DNA from: an uncultured Lachnospiraceae bacterium | GTDB lineage: Bacteria; Bacillota; Clostridia; Lachnospirales; Lachnospiraceae | Direction: 5' to 3' | Assembly: GCA_947627245.1 (NCBI GenBank) | Contig: CANQVH010000032.1 | Coordinates: forward strand, 1 to 39,206 | DNA: 39,206 nucleotides | Shown: in pieces, positions 1-8,481 of the stretch | Position numbering within the stretch: the first letter of the stretch is position 1 | How the letters are laid out: the number at the start of each line of letters is the position of its first letter | Position numbers and translations under genes: made by a program | Notes under the pieces: generated by a model | Databases searched by the model: none | Told to the model about the DNA's origin: nothing | Seen by the model: only the letters and a program-made list of their open reading frames with translations

Positions 1-128
1 TGCACCTCGCGAACAGGTTCGCTCGGCCGCGGCTGTCGCCGTATAGGGCAAATCCCGAAGCCGCCCTTATGTGAGCAAGCTCCCATCGGGCGTCCGGTCT
101 TGCTCTGCATGGCTCGTAGCTTACGCGT

Positions 129-149
129 AATTGGTGTAAAATTGGTGTA
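129..149 (+). repeat. Tandem 10-bp direct repeat
   Basis: The word AATTGGTGTA occurs at 129-138 and again at 140-149, an 11-base period. Two copies only; role unknown. It could be a protein-binding site or a piece of a recombination site, but nothing else in the window supports either. Confidence 0.5.
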
Positions 150-190
150 GTAAGCCTAAAAAACGGGGAAATTGAAAAACTGCAAACGCT

Positions 191-217
191 GTGAAGTTCA
201 TAAATTCGGGACTTCAC
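191..217. repeat. Inverted repeat upstream of the CIRCE promoter
   Basis: GTGAAGT (191-197) pairs with ACTTCAC (211-217) across a 13-base loop. It lies about 20 bases upstream of the CIRCE element. It may be a second operator or the hairpin of an upstream transcript. There is only a short T-run after it (218-226 is mixed A/T), so a terminator is not convincing. Confidence 0.4.
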
Positions 218-235
218 AAATTTTTCACAAAATAA

Positions 236-278
236 TTAGCACTCACCTCTTGACAGTGCTAACAATGAGTGCTATATT
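236..278 (+). promoter_or_regulatory. CIRCE operator overlapping a sigma-A promoter
   Basis: TTAGCACTC (236-244), nine bases, then CAGTGCTAA (254-262) matches the HrcA operator CIRCE with one mismatch in the right arm. A -35 box TTGACA (250-255) lies inside it. A 17-base spacer (256-272) leads to the -10 box TATATT (273-278). A second copy of the right-arm word, GAGTGCTA, lies at 267-274. HrcA bound here would cover the -35 directly, so repression at normal temperature and release on heat shock is the expected behaviour. The long leader to the start at 382 is about 95 bases. Confidence 0.9.
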
Positions 279-381
279 ACGTCTAGAACGAGCAAGGAAG
301 AGGAATTTTAAAGAATTTCTTTTCCCCAGGTTCTAAAAACTATAAACATGGAAACAATAAAACAAAAAGGAGAGATGAATT

Positions 382-831
382 ATGATGATGCCCAGTATTT
401 TTGGAAGAGATATGTTTGACGACTTTTTCAGCTTCCCGTTCAACGCGTTCCGGACGAGCGAGCTCGACCACAGCAATATCGCGAAAGCCGGCATGATGAA
501 GACCGATATCAAGGATACCGATCAGGGATACGAGATTACGATGGATATCCCGGGCGTTGACAAGGACCATGTACAGGCCGAGCTGAAGGACGGCTACCTG
601 ACGATTCAGGCGAGCACCGACACGAACGATGAGGAGAAGGACGAGAACGGCCGCTTCATCCGCCGTGAGCGCCATTACGGCACCTGCAGCAGAAGCTTTT
701 ACGTAGGCGAGGCCGTCACGCAGGATGAGATCAAGGCAAAGTTCGAGAACGGCACGCTGAAGATGCTCGTTCCGAAGAAAGAGAGCAAGCCGGCCGTGGA
801 AGACCGGAAATATATCGCGATCGAAGGTTAA
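382..831 (+). CDS. hsp20: Small heat-shock protein, Hsp20/alpha-crystallin family
   Basis: A 149-residue protein of normal length for bacterial Hsp20. These are ATP-independent holdase chaperones that bind unfolding proteins in the cytoplasm and pass them to ClpB or DnaK systems. The alpha-crystallin domain runs from about residue 38 to 138. Its hallmark near the end reads FENGTLKMLVPKK, the A-x-x-x-n-G-x-L motif of the family. The extreme C-terminus YIAIEG supplies the I-x-I motif used for oligomer assembly. AAGGAG stands 8 bases before the ATG. The gene is alone: a CIRCE promoter precedes it and a strong terminator follows, so it is probably a monocistronic HrcA regulon member. Confidence 0.95.
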   Translation: MMMPSIFGRDMFDDFFSFPFNAFRTSELDHSNIAKAGMMKTDIKDTDQGYEITMDIPGVDKDHVQAELKDGYLTIQASTDTNDEEKDENGRFIRRERHYGTCSRSFYVGEAVTQDEIKAKFENGTLKMLVPKKESKPAVEDRKYIAIEG

Positions 832-864
832 TCCTCCGCATTTTGCGGTAGGATTAAGATTTCA

Positions 865-906
865 GGCTGCTTCCGGATACGACGAGGTATCAGGGAGCAG
901 CCTTTT
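865..906 (+). terminator. Rho-independent terminator of hsp20
   Basis: A long hairpin, GGCTGCTTCC (865-874) with GGGAGCAGCC (893-902), is extended inward by GATAC (876-880) with GTATC (887-891), then followed by TTTT (903-906). It lies 34 bases after the hsp20 stop. Confidence 0.85.
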
Positions 907-943
907 CTCTCTTATTTCTCTCTTTTATTTTTTTATTCTTTTC

Positions 944-1701
944 TCAGCCCTTCTTAAGCGTCTTCAGAATAAATGCTTCATAGATCGGCAAAAGTTTTCT
1001 GTATGCGGCCGGGCTGAAATGATAATTAAGGCCTTCTCCGAAATAAGCGCTTTCGCTGCCCCATGCGCGCCATGTATCACTGAAAAATCAACGCCGCTGT
1101 CATGGTAATTGTCAAAACAGGGGATATGCCTTTTCTTGCAGACCTGCAGCATCGCATTCACATAATCCAGATCGTACAGTCCCAGATCATTTGCTGCCTT
1201 GCGACGCGCATAATTCGTCATACAGAAAATTTTTGCGTGCGGATAATTCTTTTGAAAAAACGTGATCGTCTCGTTCAGCGCGCCGCAGAAAGTGTTCCTT
1301 TTCGTACTGTTTATGTCTCCCAAAGGCACATTCACACGCTGATCATTCGCGCCGCCCTGCAGGACAATAAAATCCGCATTTTTTACCTCACGTTTTATTT
1401 CTTTGCACCTTTTGATCATAGACGTGGGTCTCTCCGGCGCATTTGCCACAGGCAGAGCCGACCTCCCGTAATTGTAGGTTTTCATTTTATATTTCGAGCC
1501 GAGCAAATTCAGCCAGCTATATTTCTTCCCAAGCTTGTGCGCAGACAGCAGGCTGTCTCCGACTCCGATGATCGTTTTTCCATAGAGCAGATCCTTGCCG
1601 CTCGCCTGCGTGGTTTTTTTTGCCGACGCGGCGCACACCGTCAGATTCACACAAAAAAACATCAATGCCGCAATCCCAAAAATCTTCCGTATTCTTTTCA
1701 A
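944..1701 (-). pseudogene. Secreted SGNH/GDSL hydrolase, interrupted by one frameshift
   Basis: The reading frame opens at a TTG (1701) preceded by GGAGGAAGG, with a signal peptide over residues 1-26. The SGNH blocks are GDSLL (block I), the YGRSA glycine (block II) and GGAND (block III). Such enzymes are extracytoplasmic esterases, often polysaccharide deacetylases. The frame as it stands runs to 964, but its last 40 or so residues look unlike the family. Shifting frame at the five-base A-run 1083-1087 restores a natural end: DTWRAWG, then GLNYHFSP with the block V histidine, then AAYRKLLPIYEAFI, stopping at 944. One extra base in the run would repair it. As read, the protein lacks its catalytic His. 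It is a real null allele, a phase-variable state or a sequencing error. Confidence 0.8.
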
Positions 1702-1820
1702 AATAGCCTTCCTCCATGCCGTATCATTTTTTGTATTATGATTATATACTTATATAGGACAATTTGGCTATCGTTTTTTGAAATATATTCTCCCGCCTGT
1801 GCAGAAAGCGACAGAACTTC

Positions 1821-1849
1821 TTGCAAACTCTCCCCGCCGCGCTTATAAT
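1821..1849 (+). promoter_or_regulatory. Promoter of the MoxR operon
   Basis: TTGCAA (1821-1826), a 17-base spacer and TATAAT (1844-1849) make a good sigma-A promoter. It is about 85 bases before the moxR-type start at 1934. Confidence 0.65.
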
Positions 1850-1933
1850 ATTTTCGTACCTTTCCCGCAGGAAGGGCTTACGGACTGTGTATAAAATGAT
1901 CCGAATATTTTTTGAAATTCCGAGGGTGTCAAA

Positions 1934-2878
1934 ATGGAAGAAAACATTTTACAGAATCTGAAAGAAAACATCGCAAAGGTCATCATCGGCAACGAGCGGA
2001 CGATCGAGCTGATCCTCACCTGCATTCTGGCGAAGGGGCATGTTCTCCTCGAGGACGTTCCCGGCACCGGCAAAACCGTGATGGCAAAATCGCTGGCGCG
2101 ATCCATACAGGCGGATTTCGGCCGCGTGCAGTTCACGCCGGATCTGCTGCCCTCCGACGTCACCGGGCTGAATTATTTCAACGCGAAAAGCGGCGAGTTC
2201 GTCTTCTCGGAGGGACCGGTCTTCTGCAACATCCTGCTGGCGGACGAGATCAACCGCGCGACGCCGAAGACGCAGAGCAGCCTGCTCGAATGCATGGCGG
2301 AACGGCAGGTCACGGTGGACAAAGTCACCCGCCCGCTGTCCGAGCCGTTTCTGGTGATCGCCACGCAGAATCCGCTGGAAACGCTGGGAACCTTTCCTCT
2401 ACCCGAGGCGCAGATGGACCGTTTTCTGATGCAGATCTCGATGGAGGATCTCTCCCCGGCACAGGAGCGCGCCATGGCAGAGCGTTTTCTCACCGACGAA
2501 CCGCTGGAGCAACTGGGCGCCGTCTGTACAAAGGAAGACATCATACGGCTTCAGAGCGCGTGCCGGGAGGTCTACCTGCATCCGGAGCTTCTGAAATATA
2601 TCGTGGACGTGATCCACGCCACCAGAGACCACGCGAAGGTACTGCACGGCGTCAGCCCCAGAGGAACGCTGGCGTTTGTGCGCGCGTCGCAGGGCTTCGC
2701 GCTCGTGCAGGGACGGCGCTACGTCGTTCCAGAAGATATCAAAACTGTCGCTGTTCCCGTACTCGCGCACCGTCTGGATCTTGCGGCCGGTGAGGACGAG
2801 GCGCGGCTTTCCGCGCAGATCATCCGCGAAATTCTCTCGAGGATACCGCTGCCCACCGAGGACTGGGGGAAACATTGA
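1934..2878 (+). CDS. MoxR-family AAA+ ATPase
   Basis: A 314-residue AAA+ protein of the usual MoxR length. MoxR ATPases act as chaperones that help mature or insert metal or peptide cofactors, usually with von Willebrand or DUF58 partners. Walker A is GTGKT at residues 44-48, Walker B is NILLADEINRA around 99-109, and sensor 1 is ATQNP near 147-151. The C-terminal lid domain is complete. The ribosome binding site GAGGGTG sits 5 bases before the ATG. It is first in a three-gene operon with a DUF58 protein that begins right after its stop codon. The true client is not evident from the sequence. Confidence 0.92.
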   Translation: MEENILQNLKENIAKVIIGNERTIELILTCILAKGHVLLEDVPGTGKTVMAKSLARSIQADFGRVQFTPDLLPSDVTGLNYFNAKSGEFVFSEGPVFCNILLADEINRATPKTQSSLLECMAERQVTVDKVTRPLSEPFLVIATQNPLETLGTFPLPEAQMDRFLMQISMEDLSPAQERAMAERFLTDEPLEQLGAVCTKEDIIRLQSACREVYLHPELLKYIVDVIHATRDHAKVLHGVSPRGTLAFVRASQGFALVQGRRYVVPEDIKTVAVPVLAHRLDLAAGEDEARLSAQIIREILSRIPLPTEDWGKH

Positions 2879-3982
2879 ATGCTGATTCTCCTGCTGCTCG
2901 GCGTGCTGTTCGCTTATCATCTGCAAAAATATATTTACGGAAAATACTGGGACACAAATCTTCAGGTGTGCGCCTCCTTTTCCGACGCATACGTGTATGA
3001 GGGGGACAAATCCTCGCTTCGAGAGGAGATTTCCAACGACAAGAAGCTTCCTCTTCCCGCGGTCGAGGTGCGCCTTGCCATCAGCCGCGATCTGGAGTTT
3101 TCCGGAGACGCCAGAGCAAACACCAATGTGACCGATCTGAGCTACAAGCGTGATGTGTTCTCCTTTCTGTTTCACCAGAAAGTGATCCACACGCTTCCTT
3201 TTCTTTGCCGCAAACGCGGATTTTACCAGATCTCCAATGTGGAGGTGGTCGGCTACGACTTGTTTTTCCGCACACAGCACTATCTGAACGCGTCTCAGCA
3301 GACACAGCTCTATGTCTATCCGGCGCAGATCGATACCGCCCGGATCCGGCTGATCTGCCGGACGATCTCCGGCATGGTGCTCGTGCAAAACCGGCTGTAT
3401 CCCGACCCGTTTGAATTTTCCGGCATCCGCGAATATCGGCGCGATCCTATGCACAATATCAACTGGAAAGCGTCCGCGCGGAGCAATTCCCTGATGGTGA
3501 ACCAGTTCGACTCCACTACCAGCATCCGCACGACGATCATCCTCGACGTGGAGGATTCTCATATTCTGCGCAGTGAAGCGCTGACGGAGGAGAGCATCCG
3601 CATCGCCTCGTCTCTCGCCGCCCGTCTGGTGAAGCAGAATACAGAGCTTCGGCTTGTGAGCAACGCCGGATTCCGCGTCTGGCACGCCAAACCCGGCGCG
3701 GCGAACATCCACGAGCTGAATCGTATGCTTGCCTGCATCGACACGCAGCAGCATACCGCCCCGGTCAGCGATCTGCTGTCGGAAGAAGCCGCAGGAAAAC
3801 AATCCGGACAGATCTATGTCCTGATCTCGAAAAACCAAGACAGCGCCATAGCGCCGCTTTTGCGCACGCTGTCTGTCGGAAACGAAATTCTCTGGATCGT
3901 TCCCTTGGCTCCCGGTGAGGCTCTGCCTCTCGCGGATGCTCCGGGAATTCATCTGATGCGATGGGAGGTGGGCCGGTCATGA
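2879..3982 (+). CDS. DUF58 domain protein
   Basis: A 367-residue protein with an N-terminal hydrophobic segment (residues 2-13) that probably anchors it in the membrane. The DUF58 signature reads FSGIREYRRDPMHNINWKAS, the conserved G-x-R-E-Y ... I-x-W-K-A-S-A-R block, in the middle of the protein. DUF58 proteins contain a vWA-like fold and are constant partners of MoxR ATPases. The ATG follows the moxR-type stop directly (TGA then ATG), and GGGGGAAA in the upstream gene end serves as ribosome binding site, so the two are translationally coupled. The biochemical role of this family is not settled. Confidence 0.9.
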   Translation: MLILLLLGVLFAYHLQKYIYGKYWDTNLQVCASFSDAYVYEGDKSSLREEISNDKKLPLPAVEVRLAISRDLEFSGDARANTNVTDLSYKRDVFSFLFHQKVIHTLPFLCRKRGFYQISNVEVVGYDLFFRTQHYLNASQQTQLYVYPAQIDTARIRLICRTISGMVLVQNRLYPDPFEFSGIREYRRDPMHNINWKASARSNSLMVNQFDSTTSIRTTIILDVEDSHILRSEALTEESIRIASSLAARLVKQNTELRLVSNAGFRVWHAKPGAANIHELNRMLACIDTQQHTAPVSDLLSEEAAGKQSGQIYVLISKNQDSAIAPLLRTLSVGNEILWIVPLAPGEALPLADAPGIHLMRWEVGRS

Positions 3983-5325
3983 AGGATTTGCAAAAAAACA
4001 AGGTCTTATCGGCATCCAAAGAAAAACCGGTGCGAATCGGCAAGATCAAAAAGCCGGAGGATCATCTGAGCCTCGCCGTGCTTTCGTGGCTTCATATTCT
4101 GCTGATCTGCGCAGGCATGTACCTGCTGTCAGTCCTCGCCTACGATGTGGAGATACCTGCGGAATTGCCGGCCTTTGCGGTCAAAAGTCCCGCCCGACTG
4201 CTGGCGGAGTCGCTCTGGCTCATCGTCCCGCTCGCGCTCAGTTGGATCTTCATCCGCACAATCCGATCTCTTGTCGTCTATCTGCTATGCTCCTGCGCGG
4301 TCTGCGCGCTGCTTGCGGTCCTGTCCGGCTCCGCCCTGACGACCGCACTCGCCGCATTTCTCTTTGCGGTGCGCTGCTACATGCGTATCAAAAAAGGCCG
4401 ACTTGCGCGTATTCTCGCGGAAACGCCCGGCGAGATCGACGAGAAAACCGCTCCTGAGCTCTGGGAAATCCCGACCTTCTTAGATCGCCCAACTGCGGCG
4501 CACTGGTCCGTGTTTGCATTTTACTATGTGATCTTTCTGCTGACAGGAAAATTTGATCTCCTGAAGTACGTCTTCTTCCTGCTGCTCGCCGATATTTTTG
4601 TCTGTTTTCTTTTCGGTTATCTGGATAATATGTGGAGGTTCATTCGTGAAAACAGGCGGATCGCCAATCTCCCGGTTCATTCCATCCAGAAGGTCGGCCG
4701 GATCCTGCTTCTTGTCAGTGTGATCCTGCTCGGGCTGATCGTGCTTCCGTCCGTGCTTTACGGGCAGGAACCGCTGACCGGACTGCGTTCCCGCATCAAA
4801 CCGGTCGAGCTTACGCCGTCGACGGAGATGATCGAGATGATGCCGGAAGGATTTTCCGGCGCGGATTTCGGCATGCCGGAGGATGTCCCGTCCGAGCCGC
4901 CCGCGTGGCTTGTTGCGCTCGGCAACGTGCTTTTCTATCTGGGGGCGGTCGTCGTCTCCGTCGTGCTGCTGATCGTCGTCTACCGCGTCTGTAGAAATGC
5001 CCTCGCCTACTTCGCGCAGGGAGAAGAGGATGAGATTATTTTTCTCGGAACGGAAGAAAGCTCCGGCATCCGCGCCGGCAGACAGATTTCGCGCGAAAAG
5101 AAGGAACGCCGGAATTCGCCGAATCAAAGGGTGCGCAGACTTTACAAAAAAACGATCCGCCGCGCCATGAAAGAGCGTCCGGCAGGATGGGAGACACCGT
5201 CCGAGCTGGAAGCAAAAGCAGAGCTTGCCCGGGAAGGATCCACAGACAAGCTCCACACATTGTACGAAAAAGCGCGTTACAGCGCCGGGGGATGCACCGC
5301 CGAGGACGCGGAAACCTTGCGATAA
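3979..5325 (+). CDS. Multi-pass membrane protein with DUF4129-like C-terminus
   Basis: The start is the ATG at 3979, overlapping the previous stop as ATGA. GGAGGTGG (3964-3971) precedes it by 7 bases. An in-frame upstream ATG at 3961 has no such signal. The 448-residue protein has hydrophobic segments near residues 32-55, 70-90, 92-118, 170-200, 225-245 and 305-330. A cytoplasmic tail follows, in which RRLYKKTIRRAMKERPAGW, TPSELE and LYEKARYS match the C-terminal DUF4129 pattern. In related operons this domain is fused to or sits next to a transglutaminase. No transglutaminase core is visible here, so this is a reduced version. Function unknown; likely membrane partner of the MoxR/DUF58 pair. 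Confidence 0.8.
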   Translation: MKDLQKNKVLSASKEKPVRIGKIKKPEDHLSLAVLSWLHILLICAGMYLLSVLAYDVEIPAELPAFAVKSPARLLAESLWLIVPLALSWIFIRTIRSLVVYLLCSCAVCALLAVLSGSALTTALAAFLFAVRCYMRIKKGRLARILAETPGEIDEKTAPELWEIPTFLDRPTAAHWSVFAFYYVIFLLTGKFDLLKYVFFLLLADIFVCFLFGYLDNMWRFIRENRRIANLPVHSIQKVGRILLLVSVILLGLIVLPSVLYGQEPLTGLRSRIKPVELTPSTEMIEMMPEGFSGADFGMPEDVPSEPPAWLVALGNVLFYLGAVVVSVVLLIVVYRVCRNALAYFAQGEEDEIIFLGTEESSGIRAGRQISREKKERRNSPNQRVRRLYKKTIRRAMKERPAGWETPSELEAKAELAREGSTDKLHTLYEKARYSAGGCTAEDAETLR

Positions 5326-5343
5326 GGCTTTTCCCCTTGCATT

Positions 5344-7674
5344 TTACCTGCTCAGATATTTCTTTCGATTATTCGCCGTATTCTTCACGAAATTCATCTT
5401 CTGCCTCTTCGTTCCTTTCGTGATATCCGCAAGGACGTCCTTGAATTCTTCCTCGGTGGAGTCCTTGCCCACGATCCAGTCTCCGAGCAGCTCATCGTAC
5501 TGCGATTCCGGAACGGAAGCATCGCTGAAATAATAGTAACCGTACTCCTTAATGCCGTTGGGCGCCTCCCACGATTTTGTCAGGACTTCCATCAAAGCGT
5601 GACTGTAACCCTTCTGACGGCACGGAGCGAAGGTGCAGTAATCCTCCCAGTAATAAACCTCAGGTATCGCCTCCTTGTAACGATACATCACAAGGTTGCG
5701 CTTCGGGTAATAATAATACGTCAGCTTCATGCCGGGATCGCCCGCAGCCATCATGAGCATCGTCTGATCCGCAGCCTCTTTGCCGTTGATGTAATACACA
5801 TAGTTGCTGCTGTTTTTCCCCGTGACCGCCATCAGATCAGGAATATCGTCTTCGTTGATATAGCAGACGCTGAAATACTTGTACTTTTGATTTTTGACCA
5901 GCATTTTTTTGTATTTCGCGAGCGCCTGTTTTTTCTTAGCACTCAGGCTCTGCGCTTCCTGACTCTGGCTTTCTTTTGTGACCGTTACCTGACAGACGGC
6001 TTCCTTGCCGTTTCCGGTCCTGACGGTGATGGTCGCTTTTCCGTTCTTTTTCGCGGTCACCTTTCCGTTCTTTACCGTCGCTACCTTCGTATTGCTGCTC
6101 TTCCACGTCAGCTTCTTCACCGCGTCGGCCGGAGTGACGGTCGCTTTCAATGTCGCGCCCGCACCTACGCTCAGGGTCAGCTTCTTCTGATTCAGGGCTA
6201 CCTTTGTCGGCTGCTTCTTCGCGGGCGCCTTTGTGGTAACCGTCACCTTGCAGACCGCTTTTTTGCCGTCGGAGGTCGTGACGGTAATGGTCGCTTTCCC
6301 TTCTCTCTTCGCAGTCACCTTCCCGTTCTTCACGACCGCCACTTTTTTATTGCTGCTCTTCCATGTCAGCTTTTTCGCGGCGCTCTCCGGGGTAACGGTC
6401 GCTTTCAGCACAGCGCTCCTGCCCACTCCCAAGGCCAGCTTTTTCTTGTTCAGCGTAACGTTTGCAGGCGCGACCGTCTTGTACGCCTCCGCCAGCCCGA
6501 ATCCGGAGTCTCTGTCCCAGCCGGCCGGGCCAAGATCCCTTGCGTTGCTCTTTATCAGCGCTTCAATCTGCGCGGGATTTCGCGACAAGTCCTGAAGCTT
6601 GTACATCGCCGCAAGCGCCGCCACATGCGGAGCCGCCATAGACGTCCCGCTCAGGGTGTCGAGCCCGTTGCCAAGAACCGGCCCGACAATACTCACTCCC
6701 GGCGCGACGACATCCAGCGAATTTCCCTTATTGGAAAAAAACGCAACATTCATCCCGGAATCAACCGCACCGACGACAATCGCCTCGTCGAGATGCGCCG
6801 GACAGAACTGCGCGGTATCTCCCGCCTCGTTTCCGGCCGCGACAACAACCGTCACGCCGTTTGCAATCGCATAGGAAATGTTCGCGTCCAGAAAATTGCT
6901 GTGCCGTCCGCTCAGGCTGAGATTAATCACATTCGCCCCGTGATCCACCGCGTACCGCACGCCCAGAGCGACAGTCAGCGTCAGACCGCTCCCGCGCTCG
7001 TCCAAGACCCGAACCGGCATGATCTTCACATTCAGACCCGGCGTGCAGTCCACAACCGTACCCGCCACATGCGTTCCGTGTCTGTTCCGATCCTCCGGAG
7101 CTTCGTCGTTATCTACAAAATCATAGCCGGCCGTCAGCCTTCCGTCGAGGAACGGATGCGAAGCGACGCCGCTGTCTATCACGGCCACCTTGATCTCCTG
7201 CTGTCTGGTCGGAGCAAGCTCCGCGGCAAGCCTGTCCGCGCCGATCACGGAGACGCCCCATGAATAATGTTGCGCCGATCCCGCGTCCGCCGCGCCCTTC
7301 ATGTTGAAATCCGGCTCCGCATATTCCGCCTCGCCCGATGCCTGCAATTCCTTCATGGCCGTCTCCGCCTCCTGGCAGGTGGCAAACTGAAGGATATACA
7401 TCGGACCGGCTTCTACGACGCTGGTCGGATTATATTTTTTCAGATCCAATCCGGCCGATTTCGCCTTTACAATAAGCCTCTTGTTGCAGAAAATATTCTC
7501 CGATCCGGCTATGCTCTGTTCCACGACAGGGCTGTTCTTGTCAATCATGTCGATCACCGCATCGGTTAATTGATTAAAATCGCTTACCACGACAACCTTA
7601 TTGTCATCCGCCTGTGCACAGAGCGGCCGCACAAACAGAAAGCAGCACGCAAGCAACAATAGCCTTTTTTTCAT
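5344..7674 (-). CDS. Secreted subtilisin-like serine protease (S8) with two Big_2 domains
   Basis: A 776-residue exported protease. A signal peptide covers residues 1-20. A propeptide-like region (about 25-125) precedes the S8 domain. The triad is visible: Asp167 in VAVIDSG, His199 in RHGTHVAG and Ser345 in SGTSMAAPH, with the oxyanion Asn282 in AAGNEAG. Two bacterial Ig-like (Big_2) repeats follow (about 405-485 and 490-570), each with LTWKSSN and GKVTAK-type strands; such repeats often hold proteins at the cell surface. The last 190 residues form a Tyr-rich domain I do not recognise. GGGAGG stands 7 bases before the ATG. It is transcribed alone and converges on the DUF4129 gene with an 18-base gap. 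Confidence 0.93.
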   Translation of the reverse strand: MKKRLLLLACCFLFVRPLCAQADDNKVVVVSDFNQLTDAVIDMIDKNSPVVEQSIAGSENIFCNKRLIVKAKSAGLDLKKYNPTSVVEAGPMYILQFATCQEAETAMKELQASGEAEYAEPDFNMKGAADAGSAQHYSWGVSVIGADRLAAELAPTRQQEIKVAVIDSGVASHPFLDGRLTAGYDFVDNDEAPEDRNRHGTHVAGTVVDCTPGLNVKIMPVRVLDERGSGLTLTVALGVRYAVDHGANVINLSLSGRHSNFLDANISYAIANGVTVVVAAGNEAGDTAQFCPAHLDEAIVVGAVDSGMNVAFFSNKGNSLDVVAPGVSIVGPVLGNGLDTLSGTSMAAPHVAALAAMYKLQDLSRNPAQIEALIKSNARDLGPAGWDRDSGFGLAEAYKTVAPANVTLNKKKLALGVGRSAVLKATVTPESAAKKLTWKSSNKKVAVVKNGKVTAKREGKATITVTTSDGKKAVCKVTVTTKAPAKKQPTKVALNQKKLTLSVGAGATLKATVTPADAVKKLTWKSSNTKVATVKNGKVTAKKNGKATITVRTGNGKEAVCQVTVTKESQSQEAQSLSAKKKQALAKYKKMLVKNQKYKYFSVCYINEDDIPDLMAVTGKNSSNYVYYINGKEAADQTMLMMAAGDPGMKLTYYYYPKRNLVMYRYKEAIPEVYYWEDYCTFAPCRQKGYSHALMEVLTKSWEAPNGIKEYGYYYFSDASVPESQYDELLGDWIVGKDSTEEEFKDVLADITKGTKRQKMNFVKNTANNRKKYLSR

Positions 7675-7894
7675 AACATTCCTCCCGCATCATTCTGTCT
7701 GTTCCATCTTGCATTTTAGAAAATTTTAATGCATGCAGGTTCATTTGTAAAGCAAAACCGGAAATTATGACCTGATTCCGTCTGTCTTCCTGTCCATCAC
7801 CTTCAGCCCCGCCGGGACAGCCGTCAGCCCAGCCCAAGGAAATTAGCCGGATGTCAGGTAGGACGAAAAAGGATTTTCCATTTTCAGCAAATTA

Positions 7895-8404
7895 TCACCT
7901 TCTCCAACGAAAGTGATATTCTTCTTTCAAGCGCTCATATATCTCAAACGCAACCGGACAGACTTCGATCACATCCAGAACACTGTACAGACTTTGCAGC
8001 CGCTCCGGCTGGTTTGTATATGGATATTTCTTACAACTGTCAGGTCTGTAGTCACCCAGCCTGCAGGAACCGTCCGATTCCAGAAAGTCGCATGGCATAT
8101 GCTTGGTCTGATAATTTCCCTCTACTGTTTCGTCTTGCAGATATGTATCCATAAACTGTTCGCGTGTCATGCCCAGACACTTTGCGTCACGATCCACCTC
8201 TTCCTCCGGAATACTTCCCGCGTACATTTTGCAGCAATTTCTGCATCGACTGCAGTCGTAGTCCGCGAATAATTCTTCATGCAGTTCCCGAAACTGCCTG
8301 TCCAATGTCTCCTCATCCGCATGGCCTTTTAAAAATGTGCGGAACGCAAGGTTTTCATTTTCTTTCTTTTTTGATTCAAATTTTACTTTCCTCGGTTCGA
8401 TCAT
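7895..8404 (-). CDS. YkgJ-type Cys-cluster protein (putative Fe/Zn binding)
   Basis: A 169-residue protein of the YkgJ/UPF0153 family, thought to bind zinc or an iron-sulfur cluster through a conserved set of cysteines. Visible are CSRCRNCC (51-58, the CxxCxxCC core), the single Cys in AKCLGM, and the CDFLESDGSCRLGDYRPDSC block with KYPY after it. The function of the family is not established. The ATG at 8404 has a weak GGAAAC signal ahead of it. It stands between the protease and a decayed regulator, with no evident operon partner. Confidence 0.85.
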   Translation of the reverse strand: MIEPRKVKFESKKKENENLAFRTFLKGHADEETLDRQFRELHEELFADYDCSRCRNCCKMYAGSIPEEEVDRDAKCLGMTREQFMDTYLQDETVEGNYQTKHMPCDFLESDGSCRLGDYRPDSCKKYPYTNQPERLQSLYSVLDVIEVCPVAFEIYERLKEEYHFRWRR

Positions 8405-8481
8405 TTTCTCTTTGTTTCCTTTCTAAATACCATCTTTTCAATATTCATTTACATAATTCTCATAATTAACCATGATCTTCC

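Larger units (their letters stand above)
1..235. other. Unassigned non-coding stretch upstream of hsp20
   Basis: No convincing gene was found here on either strand. Open frames are short, lack ribosome binding sites and resemble no family I recognise. It holds a tandem pair of a 10-base word (129-149) and a 7-base inverted repeat (191-197 with 211-217). It could be the edge of a neighbouring element or gene end outside the window. Confidence 0.4.

Noticed and set aside
1-170. End of a recombinase gene or attachment site near the AATTGGTGTA pair
   Set aside because: Only short frames are open, no integrase motif is seen and no matching copy of the repeat was noticed elsewhere in the window.
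2399-3952. 517-codon open frame opposite the MoxR and DUF58 genes
   Set aside because: The plus-strand genes have clear motifs and coupled starts; the opposite frame has none and is an antisense shadow.
7675-7894. Riboswitch in the leader of the S8 protease gene (CTGTCC with GGACAG and GC-rich core)
   Set aside because: Pairing can be drawn, but I could not fit it to any known class, and no terminator or SD-sequestering switch is evident.
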